Shown here in pieces: positions 52,367-62,981 of a stretch of 64,000 bases of DNA. The notes under the pieces are model-generated. The model did no database searches. It was not told the DNA's origin and was given only the letters and a program-made list of their open reading frames with translations. Position 1 is the first letter of the stretch. Every line of letters begins with the position of its first letter. Position numbers and translations under genes: made by a program. This DNA is from Haematococcus lacustris (Eukaryota > Chlorophyta > Chlorophyceae > Chlamydomonadales > Haematococcaceae), in assembly GCA_030144725.1 (NCBI GenBank), contig JASKMD010000003.1, positions 17,594,618 to 17,658,617 on the forward strand, given 5' to 3'.

Positions 52367-53087
52367 GTCTGATGGTCACACTGCTGCCCCTTGCCCCCTT
52401 CTCCCTTCCCCCTTCCCTGCCCAATCCCACCACCACCACATCCGAGTCTGCCGCCTACCTCCCCTCCTCCCCTCCTCCCCTCCCCTCTCCTCTCCCCCAC
52501 CCCATGGCACCCAGCAGCCCTTGGCGTAGCAGCATGGAGTGGGCAGTCTGGAGCGGGCAGCCTGGAGCGGGCAGCCTAGAGCGGGCAGCCTGGAGCGGGC
52601 AGCCTGGAGCGGGCAGCCTGGAGCCAAGCCTAGCCCAGCCTAGCCTAGCCTAGCCCAGCCTAGCCCAGATCAGCCTGATTTGGTGCCATGGGGCATAGGC
52701 AGCAAGGCAAAGTGCTTAGCAGTCCCGTGATGAGGTGTTAGCCCATAGCAAGTGCATCCAATCCTTGTGGTTGTGCACATGGCATAGGTTGTGAGTAAGG
52801 CATGAGTCGTTGTGTTGTTGTTGTTGTTGCAGTGTATTGTGTTGTGGTGTTGTGTGGTGTTACCATCTTGCATCAATGCATGTGCTCAGCATCAGCAATG
52901 CAAGCCGTTTGTAGTGGTGTTGCATACGTTGTAAGGTTGTACCATAAGACATGACATGCCAGGTTTGCGCGTGCAAGGTGAATGTCATGATGGCTTAGAT
53001 GACATGCACGTGAGCAACAAGAGGGAGAGTGCATGAGGGGTCATGTTGTAGTAGCAAGTACAAGAATCATGCCTTGTAGACCCTGTA
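52367..53087. other. Low-complexity and unrecognised sequence
   Basis: AGCGGGCAGCCTGG tandem units lie at 52545-52625, TAGCCCAGCC repeats at 52625-52665 and a GTTGTT run near 52810. No gene seen. Confidence 0.5.
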
Positions 53088-53690
53088 GACTGGTCAGCAA
53101 GACCCTGTAAAATGATCAGCAGGACCCTGTAAAAACTGCCACCAGAACCCTGCACAGGGTCGCCAGGACCCTGCGCAGGGTCGCCAGGACCCTGCGCAGG
53201 GTCACCAGGACCCTGCAAATGGTCAGCAGGACCCTGTAAAAACTGCCATCAGAACCCTGCACAGGGTCGCCAGGACCCTGCGCAGGGTCACCAGGACCCT
53301 GCAAATGGTCAGCAGGACCCTGTAAAAACTGCCATCAGAACCCTGCACAGGGTCGCCAGGACCCTGCGCAGGGTCACCAGGACCCTGCAAATGGTCAGCA
53401 GGACCCTGTAAAAACTGCCATCAGAACCCTGCACAGGGTCGCCAGGACCCTGCGCCGGGTCACCAGGACCCTGCGCCGGGTCACCAGGACCCTGCGCAGG
53501 GTCACCAGGACCCTGCAAATGGTCAGCAGGACCCTGTAAATGAGGTCAGTAGGACCCTGCGCAGGGTCGCTAGGACCCTGCGCAGGGTCGCTAGGACCCT
53601 GCAAATGGTCGTCAGGACCCTGCAAATGGCCGATGCGCTAGGACCCTGCGCAGGGTCGGCAGGACCCTACGCAGGGTTTTTTCGGATTTC
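53088..53690. repeat. Palindrome array III (CCCTGCGCAGGGTCGCCAGGA)
   Basis: Tandem CCCTGCRCAGGGTCRCCAGGA units, with a longer order (units ending TGTAAAAACTGCCATCAGAA) repeated about four times. It leads directly into the terminal module at 53707. Confidence 0.9.
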
Positions 53691-53706
53691 AAATGGTTAT
53701 AACATC

Positions 53707-53828
53707 GCACGAACTTTGAGTTTTTCAATGACAACAACGGCGTTGAGTCGGCCTTTCCTGGGGCTATCTGCGGTATGCCTCCCGGGAGAAATGGTCCTGG
53801 TGACTTCCGGCCTTAATCGGCGCGAGTG
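53707..53828 (+). repeat. Terminal module of a dispersed repeat, copy 1
   Basis: AACATCGCACGAACTTTGAG...GGGGCTATCTGCGGTATG...CTTCCGGCCTTAATCGGCGCGAGTG. An inverted copy forms the end of the window (63876-64000), and a diverged copy lies at 57085-57175. Confidence 0.8.
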
Positions 53829-55046
53829 ACCCCACCCCTATCCCACCCCACCCCACCCCTATCCCACCCCACCCCACCCCACCCCACCCCACCCCACCCC
53901 ACCCCACCCCACCCCACCCCACCCCACCCCACCCCACCCCACCCCACCCCACCCCACCCCACCCCACCCCACCCCACCCCACCCCACCCCACCCCACCCC
54001 ACCCCACCCCACCCCACCCCACCCCACCCCACCCCACCCCACCCCACCCCACCCCACCCCACCCCACCCCACCCCACCCCACCCCACCCCACCCCACCCC
54101 ACCCCACCCCACCCCACCCCACCCCACCCCACCCCACCCCACCCCACCCCACCCCACCCCACCCCACCCCACCCCACCCCACCCCACCCCACCCCACCCC
54201 ACCCCACCCCACCCCACCCCACCCCACCCCACCCCACCCCACCCCACCCCACCCCACCCCACCCCACCCCACCCCACCCCACCCCACCCCACCCCACCCC
54301 ACCCCACCCCACCCCACCCCACCCCACCCCACCCCACCCCACCCCACCCCACCCCACCCCACCCCACCCCACCCCACCCCACCCCACCCCACCCCACCCC
54401 ACCCCACCCCACCCCACCCCACCCCACCCCACCCCACCCCACCCCACCCCACCCCACCCCACCCCACCCCACCCCACCCCACCCCACCCCACCCCACCCC
54501 ACCCCACCCCACCCCACCCCACCCCACCCCACCCCACCCCACCCCACCCCACCCCACCCCACCCCACCCCACCCCACCCCACCCCACCCCACCCCACCCC
54601 ACCCCACCCCACCCCACCCCACCCCACCCCACCCCACCCCACCCCACCCCACCCCACCCCACCCCACCCCACCCCACCCCACCCCACCCCACCCCACCCC
54701 ACCCCACCCCACCCCACCCCACCCCACCCCACCCCACCCCACCCCACCCCACCCCACCCCACCCCACCCCACCCCACCCCACCCCACCCCACCCCACCCC
54801 ACCCCACCCCACCCCACCCCACCCCACCCCACCCCACCCCACCCCACCCCACCCCACCCCACCCCACCCCACCCCACCCCACCCCACCCCACCCCACCCC
54901 ACCCCACCCCACCCCACCCCACCCCACCCCACCCCACCCCACCCCACCCCACCCCACCCCACCCCACCCCACCCCACCCCACCCCACCCCACCCCACCCC
55001 ACCCCACCCCACCCCACCCCACCCCACCCCACCCCACCCCACCCCA
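53829..55046. repeat. (CCCCA)n pentanucleotide array, about 1.2 kb
   Basis: Two ACCCCTATCCC variants at the left edge are followed by well over 200 perfect CCCCA units. The other strand is (GGGGT)n, with strong G-quadruplex potential. All long open frames across it are artefacts (HPTPP or GGVGW repeats). Confidence 0.97.
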
Positions 55047-55053
55047 GCAAACG

Positions 55054-55130
55054 GTGAGTGGCCAGCATGAAGCAGATTTGTGGCTCTTGGTACCAAGCCT
55101 GATGGCTAGCATGCCCCTTGTTTGCTGCAG
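55054..55130 (+). repeat. Intron-like module (GTGAGT...CTGCAG), 77 bp
   Basis: It begins GTGAGTGGCCAGC, ends TTGTTTGCTGCAG, and is followed by GTCTAATGGTCACACCC. It lies just after the CCCCA array. Confidence 0.6.
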
Positions 55131-55702
55131 GTCTAATGGTCACACCCTTCCCTTGTCCTTCCCCTTACTCACAAACTCACCCGTGTCGCTCCGCTTCCCC
55201 CCTCCTGCGCTACACTGCAGCCCCTCCCCCACCTTACCCTCACCTTACCCCACTTCCACCACCACCTCCTAGGCCATCAATAGCAGCCCAGGGAAGCAGC
55301 CCGGAGCAGCAGCCTGGAGCGGCAGCTAGGAGTGGCAGCCATGAGGTGGTACATGACGTGTGTAGCCATGAGCCAGCTGCCATGTGGCAGGTGTGGCAAG
55401 GCATGAGCAACAAGGAGCCTTAAGAGAGCAACAAGGAGCCAGCTGCTATGGGGCAGGTGGTGCAAGGCATGATCAGCCAAGAGGCAGCTGCAGCGCGGCT
55501 GGTACACCCTTCCCCCCATCACCACCACCACCTCCTAGCTGTCAACAGCAGCCAAGTGCAATGGCCAGGATCGGCAGCCAGAACTGGCAGCCAGGGGTGC
55601 GCATGCCATGAGTGGCAGCCAGGAGTGCACATAATAGGAGTGGCAGCTAAGAGAGTGCATGTGTGGAGAGGCATCCAGGAAAGCGAATGCCATGAGTGGT
55701 GT
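55131..55702. other. Repeat-derived, gene-poor stretch
   Basis: It has CACCACCACCTCCTAG-type pyrimidine-rich segments (55256 and 55517) and AGC(A/T)GCCAGGAG-like short repeats. The same pieces accompany the intron-like modules at 49.5-52.4 kb, so they are parts of one dispersed repeat. No gene seen. Confidence 0.5.
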
Positions 55703-56048
55703 CACTCCTACAAATTAATCCCTGCGTCCGTCCCTGCGTGTTTACCAACCTTGTCCGATCGGGCTGAAATTTTGATAGATGGTAGTTTGCAGAAAGTTAA
55801 ACATATTTTTCAGAATAAATATTGTAAAAAAATCAAAGGCGGCTGCGCTATGGCCCTGTGGCTAGAGTGCAGGGATGAGTGCAGGGATGGGTTGGGGGCC
55901 ACAGCGCAACAACTGTTGATTTTTTCAAAATATTTTTCTTACAAAACATGTTTTGTTTTTTGCAAACTACCATCTATTAAAATTTCAGCCCGATCGGACA
56001 AGGTCGGTAGAATGCAGGGACGGACGCAGGGATTAATTTGTAGGAGTG
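55703..56048. mobile_element. MITE-like element, 346 bp
   Basis: Inverted arms of about 100 bp begin CACTCCTACAAATTAATC and include TTGTCCGATCGGGCTGAAAT. They are highly similar between ends. The AT-rich centre differs sharply from the GC-rich neighbourhood. A clear target duplication was not identified. Confidence 0.8.
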
Positions 56049-56519
56049 GTCTTGTACATGTCTTTGCGGGGTTGTCGAGCGCCGTGCCATGTGGTTTGCA
56101 GTGGTGTAGCGAGGCATGTGTAGCCCTGAGTCAGCTGCCATGTGTCATGAGGTGCATGGCTTCGTTAGCCATGTGTTTGCTGCTGTGTGTCGTGAGTATA
56201 TAGTTTGAGTAGCCATGAGTCAACTGGTATGACATGAGCAATGCATGGCGTGTGTAGCAGTGTGTCAGTTGCATGGCATGAGATGAGAGGTGCATGGCGT
56301 GTGCACCCCTGAGTCTAGTGGTGTCATGAGGTGCATGCCTGGCAGCACCAGTTTCAGAGTGCAAACAGCAGTTGTTAGCCACGTGTCAGTTTGTGTGCTA
56401 GGCATGACTCTAATGGTGATGCCGTGTGATGTTACATTGATGTAGGAGGCCACATGTGGCAGCAGATGTCAGCAGGCATGTAGGTTGTAAGCCTATGCTG
56501 ACTATACACTCATGCTTTG
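56049..56519. other. Unrecognised sequence with CATG-rich short repeats
   Basis: Loose repeats of GAGGTGCATGGC and TGTGTAGC(A/C)(G/C)TGAGTC(A/T) type. No coding frame or known element. Confidence 0.4.
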
Positions 56520-57030
56520 ATACCCTGTGCACGGTCTATGAAACCCTGCACTAGGTCTTTGAAACCTTGTGCACGGTCAGCGAAACCGTGCACACGGTCA
56601 GAAACGCCTAGGAACTGAGCCACACCAAACCCTGTGCACTGTCTATGAAACCCTGCACTACGTCAATGAAACCCTGCACTAGGTCTTTGAAACCATGCAC
56701 ACGGTCAGAAACGCCTAGGAACTGAGTCACACCAAACCCTGTGCACGGTCTATGAAACCCTGCACTAGGTCACTGAAACCCTGTACTAGGTCTATGAAAC
56801 CCTGCACACGGTCAGCGAAACCGTGCACACGGTCAAAAGCGCCTAGGAACTGAGCCACACCAAACCTTGTGCACGGTCTATGAGACCCTGTGCAAGGTCT
56901 TTGAAACCCTGTGCACGGTCAGCGAAACCCTGCACACGGTCTATGAAACGCCGCACACGGTCAGGAACTGGCTTGACTGCCACCTAGGGGCTGAGCCAGT
57001 TGAAACCCTGTGCACGGTTTGGCGAAACCC
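56520..57030. repeat. Palindrome array IV (GAAACCCTGTGCACGGTC type)
   Basis: Units of GAAACC(C/G)TGCACACGGTC and GAAACCCTGCACTAGGTC, with a higher-order repeat marked by AACGCCTAGGAACTGAG at about 56604, 56710 and 56838. A diverged terminal module follows at 57085. Confidence 0.88.
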
Positions 57031-57084
57031 TGCACAAGGTTGCGACGCTTCAGCTAAAGGCCGATTACAGCCCAACCACATCGA

Positions 57085-57175
57085 TTAAAATCATGAAACA
57101 TATGGCGATGGGACGGCCTTTGAAAGGGCTATCTGCAGTACCCCTTAACTAAAATCGCCGACTCGGCCTTATTCT
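57085..57175 (+). repeat. Terminal module of a dispersed repeat, diverged copy
   Basis: GGCCTTTGAAAGGGCTATCTGCAGTA...GACTCGGCC...ACGAGTGCG resembles the module at 53707-53828 and likewise follows a palindrome array. Confidence 0.6.
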
Positions 57176-57232
57176 CCACGAGTGCGCATCAAAAAACTAC
57201 CCCCCTAGGATGACGAATATGTGGACTAATTT

Positions 57233-58052
57233 GCCTGAGTGTCGCTTGGTGCATGAAGACCTGGTAGCCTGGTGCCTTCCAGGTTTAGGGCTGGGAACAG
57301 AGCGGGGCGTTTCAGAGGGCGTTCTTCATTGCGGTCAGTGCTGAGGAGGCTAGTTGCTGGTTGCACGGGTTGCTGGTTGCATGGGTCTGTTTGCTGCCGA
57401 CTGCAGGATGCTGAGCCTCTGGGATTCAACATTACAATGTTAGACACCAAGAGGTGTAGGTCTGCCTTGCAGGATGACAGCTGAGACTGGTAGTCCACTG
57501 GCAGCTTCATAGCAAAGGGGACTACACACATGGAACATGCATGACACTATACACTGTATTGTAGTGAAGTGATTGCGTGCATTATGATGCAATCGTTGAC
57601 AACATGGCCAGAGTACATAAGACACCTGAAGGTGACATAAACCTTAGTGCAAACGCTGCTTACCTTGCTCGTATGCGTCGAACAATGCTGCGTACTTGAG
57701 CAATTGGTGAGGTACTGTGCCTGCTGTCCATGCCAGATATGATGTCAGCACCTCTCATGTGTGTATGCATTTGCTATGAAGCTGTCAGTGGACTACCAGT
57801 CTCAGCTGTCATCCTGCAAGGCAGACCTACATCTCTTGGTGTCCAACATTGTAATGTTGAATCCCAGAGGCTCAGCATCCTGCAGTCGGCAGCAAACAAC
57901 CCGTGCAACTAGCAACCCGTGCAACCAGCAACTAGCCTCCTCAACACTGACCGCAATGAAGAACGCCCTCTGAAACGCCCCGCTCTGTTCCCTGCCCTAA
58001 ACCTGGAAGGCACCAGGCTACCAGGTCTTCATGCACTAAGCGAGAGACAGGC
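57233..58052. mobile_element. Foldback element with arms of about 300 bp
   Basis: The left arm 57233-57532 and right arm 57756-58052 are inverted copies (shared outer part GTGCATGAAGACCTGGTAGC), with a 223-bp spacer. Arms differ by scattered substitutions and one duplicated GCAACCCGTGCAACCAGCA-like unit. The transcript would fold into a long hairpin. No transposase is present. Confidence 0.88.
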
Positions 58053-58245
58053 GCATGACACTCACGATAAATAAGGCCGACGCGAGGGTCTTTTTTGCAT
58101 CGGATGGACATTCCGCTCCGATAGGACGATAGAACGTTGAGTTTAAGGGGGACCTCGCTCTGGAATGAAGTCCTAACTCGCAGCGGTTGCGAAGATACAT
58201 CGATCCGCGCGCGAGGTACACCCCCCCAAAAGGGCGGCTGTACAG
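58053..58245. other. Unrecognised unique sequence between foldback element and satellite
   Basis: No gene or repeat seen. It is lower in GC than the flanks. Confidence 0.4.
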
Positions 58246-58261
58246 ATGTCGGTCAAATGAG

Positions 58262-59009
58262 CCCGACATCTGTGCAGATGCATGTCGCTGCTCTATGGAC
58301 ATACGACATCTGCCCAGATGCATCCCTCGACATCTGCACAGCTGCCGACATTGTCGACATCTGCACAGATGCACCCCTCGACATCTGCACAGATGCCGAC
58401 TTTCATGACATCTGCACAGATGTATCCCTCGACATCTGCACAGCTGCCGACGATGACGACATCTGCACAGCCAAGCATTCCTCGATATCTGCACAGCTGC
58501 CTAAAATGTCATAATCTGCACAGCCAAGCACCCTTAACATCTGCACAGCTACAACAAAGTCGACATCTGCACAGATGGCATCCCTCGACATCTGCACAGA
58601 TTCCGACAAAGACGACATCTGCACAGTTGCATTCCTCGACATCTGCACAACTGCCGAAATGTCGACATCCGCACAGCCAAGCAATCTGGACATCTGCACA
58701 GCTTCCGAAATGTCAACATCTGCAGAGCCAAGCATTGCTCGACATCTGCACAGCCGCTTACACAGTCGACATCTGCACAGATGGCATCCTTCGACATCTG
58801 CACAGAGTCCGACAAAGACGACATCTGCACAGCTGCATTCCTCGACATCTGCACAGCTGCCGCAATGTCGACATCTGCACAGCCAAGCAATCTGGACATC
58901 TGCACAGCTTCCGAAATGTCAACATCTGCACAGCCAAGCATTGCTCGACATCTGCACATCCGCTTACATAGTCGACATCTGCACAGGTAGCATCCATCGA
59001 CATCTGCAC
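58262..59009. repeat. Palindromic ATCTGCACAG satellite, left block
   Basis: The core CGACATCTGCACAG recurs every 25-35 bp, often as the palindrome CATCTGCACAGATG, with spacers such as CTGCCGACAAAGACGA. A higher-order copy (about 58560-58770 and 58770-58975) is visible. It is interrupted by the hAT element at 59010. Confidence 0.92.
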
Positions 59010-61103
59010 CAGGGTTCGACAGTTGGTGATACCTGGTCTAAGGGCGCCCTTAACTGATGTCAGGGTAAACTACGGGGACCCTATACACTGTTCATACCCC
59101 AAAAAATTTCGCCGGCCTGCGGCCAGCTGGGAAGAGGCATGTTAGCTTACAGCAGCAAGGAGGCTTCAAAGGTGTCCTCTGGGACACCACTTGCCTCCGT
59201 GCCAAACAAGGCATCATCCACTTCATCACTTGACTCATGCTCGCACTCTTCTTGCTCGCTCTCTTCTCCCCATAGAGATTCTACCTCTTCCATATCCCCT
59301 TCTAGGTCTAGTGGCACCTTAGGCTGCTCAACTTCAAGTGGTAGTGCCGCTTCAGATAGAGTTGCTAGGATGCCCTCAGGCTTCCCCGCTGCCTTCAACT
59401 TCAAGATCTCATCCATAGCACTCGCTGCATGTGCAACCAAAGCCTCTTCCTTTTGGTAGCTGTGCTTGCTGGGCCCAATGAGCCTGATGCGCATGAGAGA
59501 GTCAACAGTGGCCAGCTTCAACCGGTTTGTGAGCCGGTGCTTGATGATGCGGTGGATGCTAAAGCCTCTCTCAACCACTGCAGTTTGCAATGGCACGAGG
59601 AGCATGACCTGGGCTAATTGCATCATCAATGGGAAGTGCACATACCCCAGCTCCATCAGCTGCACCCATGCTGATTGCAATGTGACACTACGATTGGCCT
59701 GGACAACCCTCCGCATCTCACACTTGAAGAAAGTGAGCTGTTGGACCAAGCGAGCCACACCAGCAGTTCCCTCCACCCTAAACAACTGCTGCCTCTGACT
59801 TGCATCGCAGAAGTGCTTGACCAGCTCTTGCAGCTCTTGCTGGCCATAAGCAACCAACTCAGCGGCAACCATGCCAACATAGGAGCGTGGCACAAAGATT
59901 GCAAAGCTGTTAAGGATGCTGGAGGGAAAGCGCTGATCTAGCTGACCTAAAGGATGACGGCATGCTTGACAACTTGACGCCCCCTACTCTTATTGAGACA
60001 GAAACACCATTGACAGCCCATGCACCAGCGCTAGAGAGAGTTCTCCTCATGCGAACAAAGCTGGTGCATGCTGTCAACGAAGACCTGATGAAAAGCTGCT
60101 CTAGGGTTGCCTTGGCAATAGCCACATGAGAGGCAAGCATGTGGGGCTCTAGAGCATCACTCTGGAACAGCTTGCTTAACTGCTCAAGTGGTTGCATCAT
60201 GTCATGCAACAAATGCACACCAGCAAGGGTGCGGAACTTCTGCAGCCTGGTCAACAAGCTCTTGCCCACTGCCCACTCAGGGTGTAGATTGAGGAAGCGG
60301 AGGAGAGTGTGGTAGTTGGCTACAAGCACATTGACACATTGCGCCCTGCTAAAGCACCTAGTGCGATTGAAGATGGGGAACTTCAGCAGTGTGACACCCA
60401 ATGGCTTGGCAAAAGCTTCCCACCTGCCCTGCCACTTGGGGGACTTGGCAAACAAACTATGTACCCCCCTCAAGGCACTATTAAGCTGCTGCATCAGGGG
60501 GCTCACACGAAAGGCATCCCCCACCACCAGTGCTGTGCGGTGTGCAACACAATGCACACCAACCATGTAGCTGACATGTTGTTGCTGTAGTTTGGCCATG
60601 ACCCCATTGTGAGCCCCCATGAAGGTGCTGGCACCATCAGAGCAGAAAGCCACAAGCTTGCCAACATCAAGGCTGAGGGTGTCAATCACACACTGTATGA
60701 CAGCTGTGATGTGCTCAGATGTGGCTGACAGGGCCAGTTTCGTCGGGAAAGGCGGGATTGCGGGCTGCGTGGTCTGCGCGGTTCAAGAAGTTGACATGTG
60801 AACGCGAAGATGTCAACGTCGAAGATGTCAACGATGCGATGGTACCCACCAAGCGCCATCTGAATTGTCATCTGTCGCTGGTCCGACGGAGTCTGCCTTA
60901 CTCTCTTGCCTGGCTTTCCCATTGTTGATAACGCAGCCGTGAGTTAGGTTTGAGATATGGCAGAAATGTACGGGCGCAACTAAGAATAACAGGCGCCCGT
61001 AGATAGCCCGTGAACTCCCCCCCGTAACCAAAAATTTGAAAATCACGGGCCCCCGTACAAATTGGGTCAAAAGTACGGGCCCCGTACGGGGGGTCGAACC
61101 CTG
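59010..61103 (-). mobile_element. hAT DNA transposon, 2094 bp
   Basis: The terminal inverted repeat CAGGGTTCGAC lies at both ends (59010-59020; inverted at 61093-61103), and the 8-bp target duplication ATCTGCAC at 59002-59009 and 61104-61111. The 8-bp duplication and the CAGGG ends define the hAT superfamily. The enclosed transposase is N-terminally incomplete and frameshifted, so the copy is not autonomous. Confidence 0.95.
59147..60738 (-). pseudogene. hAT transposase, N-terminally truncated and frameshifted
   Basis: The upstream frame (to 59910) has SDGASTFMGAHNGVMAKL and VHCVAHRTALV, the catalytic-core pattern of the ZBED/DUF4371-like hAT transposases. After a frameshift near 59930, the second frame (59893-59147) has the dimerisation motif VVERGFSIHRIIKHRLTNRL with SLMRIRL. 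It ends in an acidic tail (GEESEQEECEHESSDE). The BED zinc finger is not found. Sequence right of 60740 no longer reads as transposase, apart from a short frame MGKPGKRVRQTPSD that could be an old N-terminus. Confidence 0.88.
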
Positions 61104-61172
61104 ATCTGCACAGCTGCCGACACAATCGACATCTGCACAGATGCATCTCTCGACATCTGCACAGATGTCATT
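61104..61172. repeat. Palindromic ATCTGCACAG satellite, right block
   Basis: Three more copies of the satellite core lie after the hAT element. The array ends abruptly at about 61170. Confidence 0.9.
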
Positions 61173-61669
61173 TCTGTTATATTGCGTGGCTTGCATTTTA
61201 GAATAGGCTTGCACCTTTGCTGAATATATGCTCTGTTTACAATATCAATTGAGTATGTCGACGTCAGACGCGTGTTCATCCGTGGCAACCACTGTCGACT
61301 TGCACCAACTGGCCAGTATTCCATAGGGCATGTCGCCCAGGTTCTTAGGGCGGTCCGTGGGTTGCGACATCGTGGGACGATATTGCTGCTGTGTGCGATG
61401 TACTGGGTTATGCACATGTTGTCTTGGTTGTACCTTAAAGCATGCCTTGCATTGTTTGTGCAAGTGCTGTGCCGCATGACAATGTTGCAAGCTATGGCCT
61501 CTACCACTCAGCTCTGCCACTTGTCCACGGAAGTCCTGGCCATTAGCCTGCCTCATCCAGTGTTCACATCCAAGGTTGGGCTTAAAGAAGTCTGTAATGT
61601 TGTTTTGTTATTCTCCATGACGATCAACCCGGTCAAATGCTCCTTACAGTGCAAACAATGTGCTATCAG
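61173..61669. other. Flank of the LRR-like gene, no gene seen
   Basis: AT-richer unique DNA. TTACA at 61644-61648 (TGTAA on the minus strand) lies 22 bases beyond the stop of the minus-strand gene and may be its poly(A) signal. Confidence 0.4.
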
Positions 61670-62935
61670 TCATTCCTGTACCTCTATAGTCATCTCCTGG
61701 CCCATGGTTCCTTTCAAACGGTTCATGCACCAGCTAGAAAGTGGCCTTGTTAACCCCATGAACACCACCCCAGCACAACCTTGCAAGAGTGGCACCACGG
61801 TGTGGATCACAGTTTCACCCACACTCTCGCCATTAAGTGCTATCATCCCAAGCTCCACCTCCGCCCACCCAAACCGTCCCACCAGTGGCTTCAGGGCTGC
61901 CAACGAAGCATGTCCTCCTGCTTCAAGGCTGGTGAAGTACATGCACATACACTCAATCTCCAGCGTGCTGAAGCGCCCTGAGCTAAGGGCTATCACCCCC
62001 CTAGTCAAGGCCTGCTGATGAGGCTCTGGTAGGGCGACATGAAGGTGGGAGATGTGGAGGATCTCGATGGTTGGTGGCAGCAGACTGATGGTTGTTAGGT
62101 ACATGTCCGTCACGCTGAGCTTCACGAGTCTGCTGGGGCGGGGTTGTAAGGAGGTGGGCACGGGACCCAGGAACACGGTTGACAAGGTTGTGAGCCCCAA
62201 ATATGCCTTCACCCACTCATAGTGACCTTCCAGCACACTGCCATGCTGGATGTGAAGGTGCTGAATGTCCAGCTGCTGGAGGCGTCCCATAAACTGGCTG
62301 TGGCTAAGGAGCTCCGCCAGCTCTGGATGCTGGCATTGGAAACCCCGGAGACGGAGTGACAGGCACTTGGGGAAGTTGGCCATCAGCCTCTCCGTTAACC
62401 ATGCCCCCACTGGCCGCTGCGCATAGGTGGGCTCCTCCTCCATGGCCTGCTGCTTGTATATGAATCTGATTTCCACGTTGTGAACAGCCTCACAGTAACC
62501 AAGGAGACCAAGCACCCCTTCCACCGTACACCGGAATATTTGCGGCCCAAGTAGGGTCGTCACGATCAGCTGGAGCGCCAGGGGGAGTCGCCGTCTACGC
62601 AATTCCGTCAGGAGGCGAGGGGAGAGGCTACTGAAAATGGATTCTGAATCGATGTTGAGCACCAGAGTTTCGCAAGTCGCGAGGGATGACTCGTGGCACT
62701 CTTTGCGGATTGGCGTGCACTGCCGAGCGAACCGGTAAAAGTTGTCGTCGCTTGCTATAGCCACAGGGTCGACTCGATTCGGACGCCGCGACGTTTGGGC
62801 CATTGTGTTGGTACTGCTGGCTGGACGGCCGGCTTGCATCATGCACTTGCACGCACAATGAAGACCATGGATATAATAATCAGCGTCACAATATGGCCCC
62901 ACAACAGCGCATAGGCATGCACACGATGCAGTCAT
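61670..62935 (-). CDS. Unrecognised LRR-like protein, paralogue 1
   Basis: An intronless frame of 421 codons. The likely start is MAQTSRRPNRVDPV (about 62803), because upstream codons are Cys-rich and lack a counterpart in the paralogue. The protein has repeated Leu-rich segments (LRQLDIQHLHIQ-like, TTLSTVFLGPVPTSL, LVKLSVTDMYLTTISLLPPT, IEILHISHLHVALPEP) spaced about 22-25 residues apart, suggesting a leucine-rich repeat or similar solenoid. They are followed by a conserved tail (HASLAALKPLVGRF, LLQGCAGVVF). No F-box or kinase is seen. Function unknown. The adjacent paralogue shares the same order of segments, so this is a locally duplicated family. Confidence 0.75.
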   Translation of the reverse strand: MTASCACLCAVVGPYCDADYYIHGLHCACKCMMQAGRPASSTNTMAQTSRRPNRVDPVAIASDDNFYRFARQCTPIRKECHESSLATCETLVLNIDSESIFSSLSPRLLTELRRRRLPLALQLIVTTLLGPQIFRCTVEGVLGLLGYCEAVHNVEIRFIYKQQAMEEEPTYAQRPVGAWLTERLMANFPKCLSLRLRGFQCQHPELAELLSHSQFMGRLQQLDIQHLHIQHGSVLEGHYEWVKAYLGLTTLSTVFLGPVPTSLQPRPSRLVKLSVTDMYLTTISLLPPTIEILHISHLHVALPEPHQQALTRGVIALSSGRFSTLEIECMCMYFTSLEAGGHASLAALKPLVGRFGWAEVELGMIALNGESVGETVIHTVVPLLQGCAGVVFMGLTRPLSSWCMNRLKGTMGQEMTIEVQE

Positions 62936-62981
62936 GGCCTTGCAGGCAATGGTGCTTAAGATGAGACATCAAGTAACGTTG

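Noticed and set aside
50335..53690. CRISPR-like appearance of the palindrome arrays
   Set aside because: Spacers are themselves repeated, unit lengths vary, there are no cas genes, and the genome is eukaryotic.
53764..55143. Three minus frames (GGVGW repeats) and a plus frame (HPTPP repeats) over 400 codons
   Set aside because: These are pure artefacts of the CCCCA pentamer array.
59656..59941. Frames opposite the hAT transposase
   Set aside because: They are antisense shadows; the minus strand carries recognisable transposase motifs.
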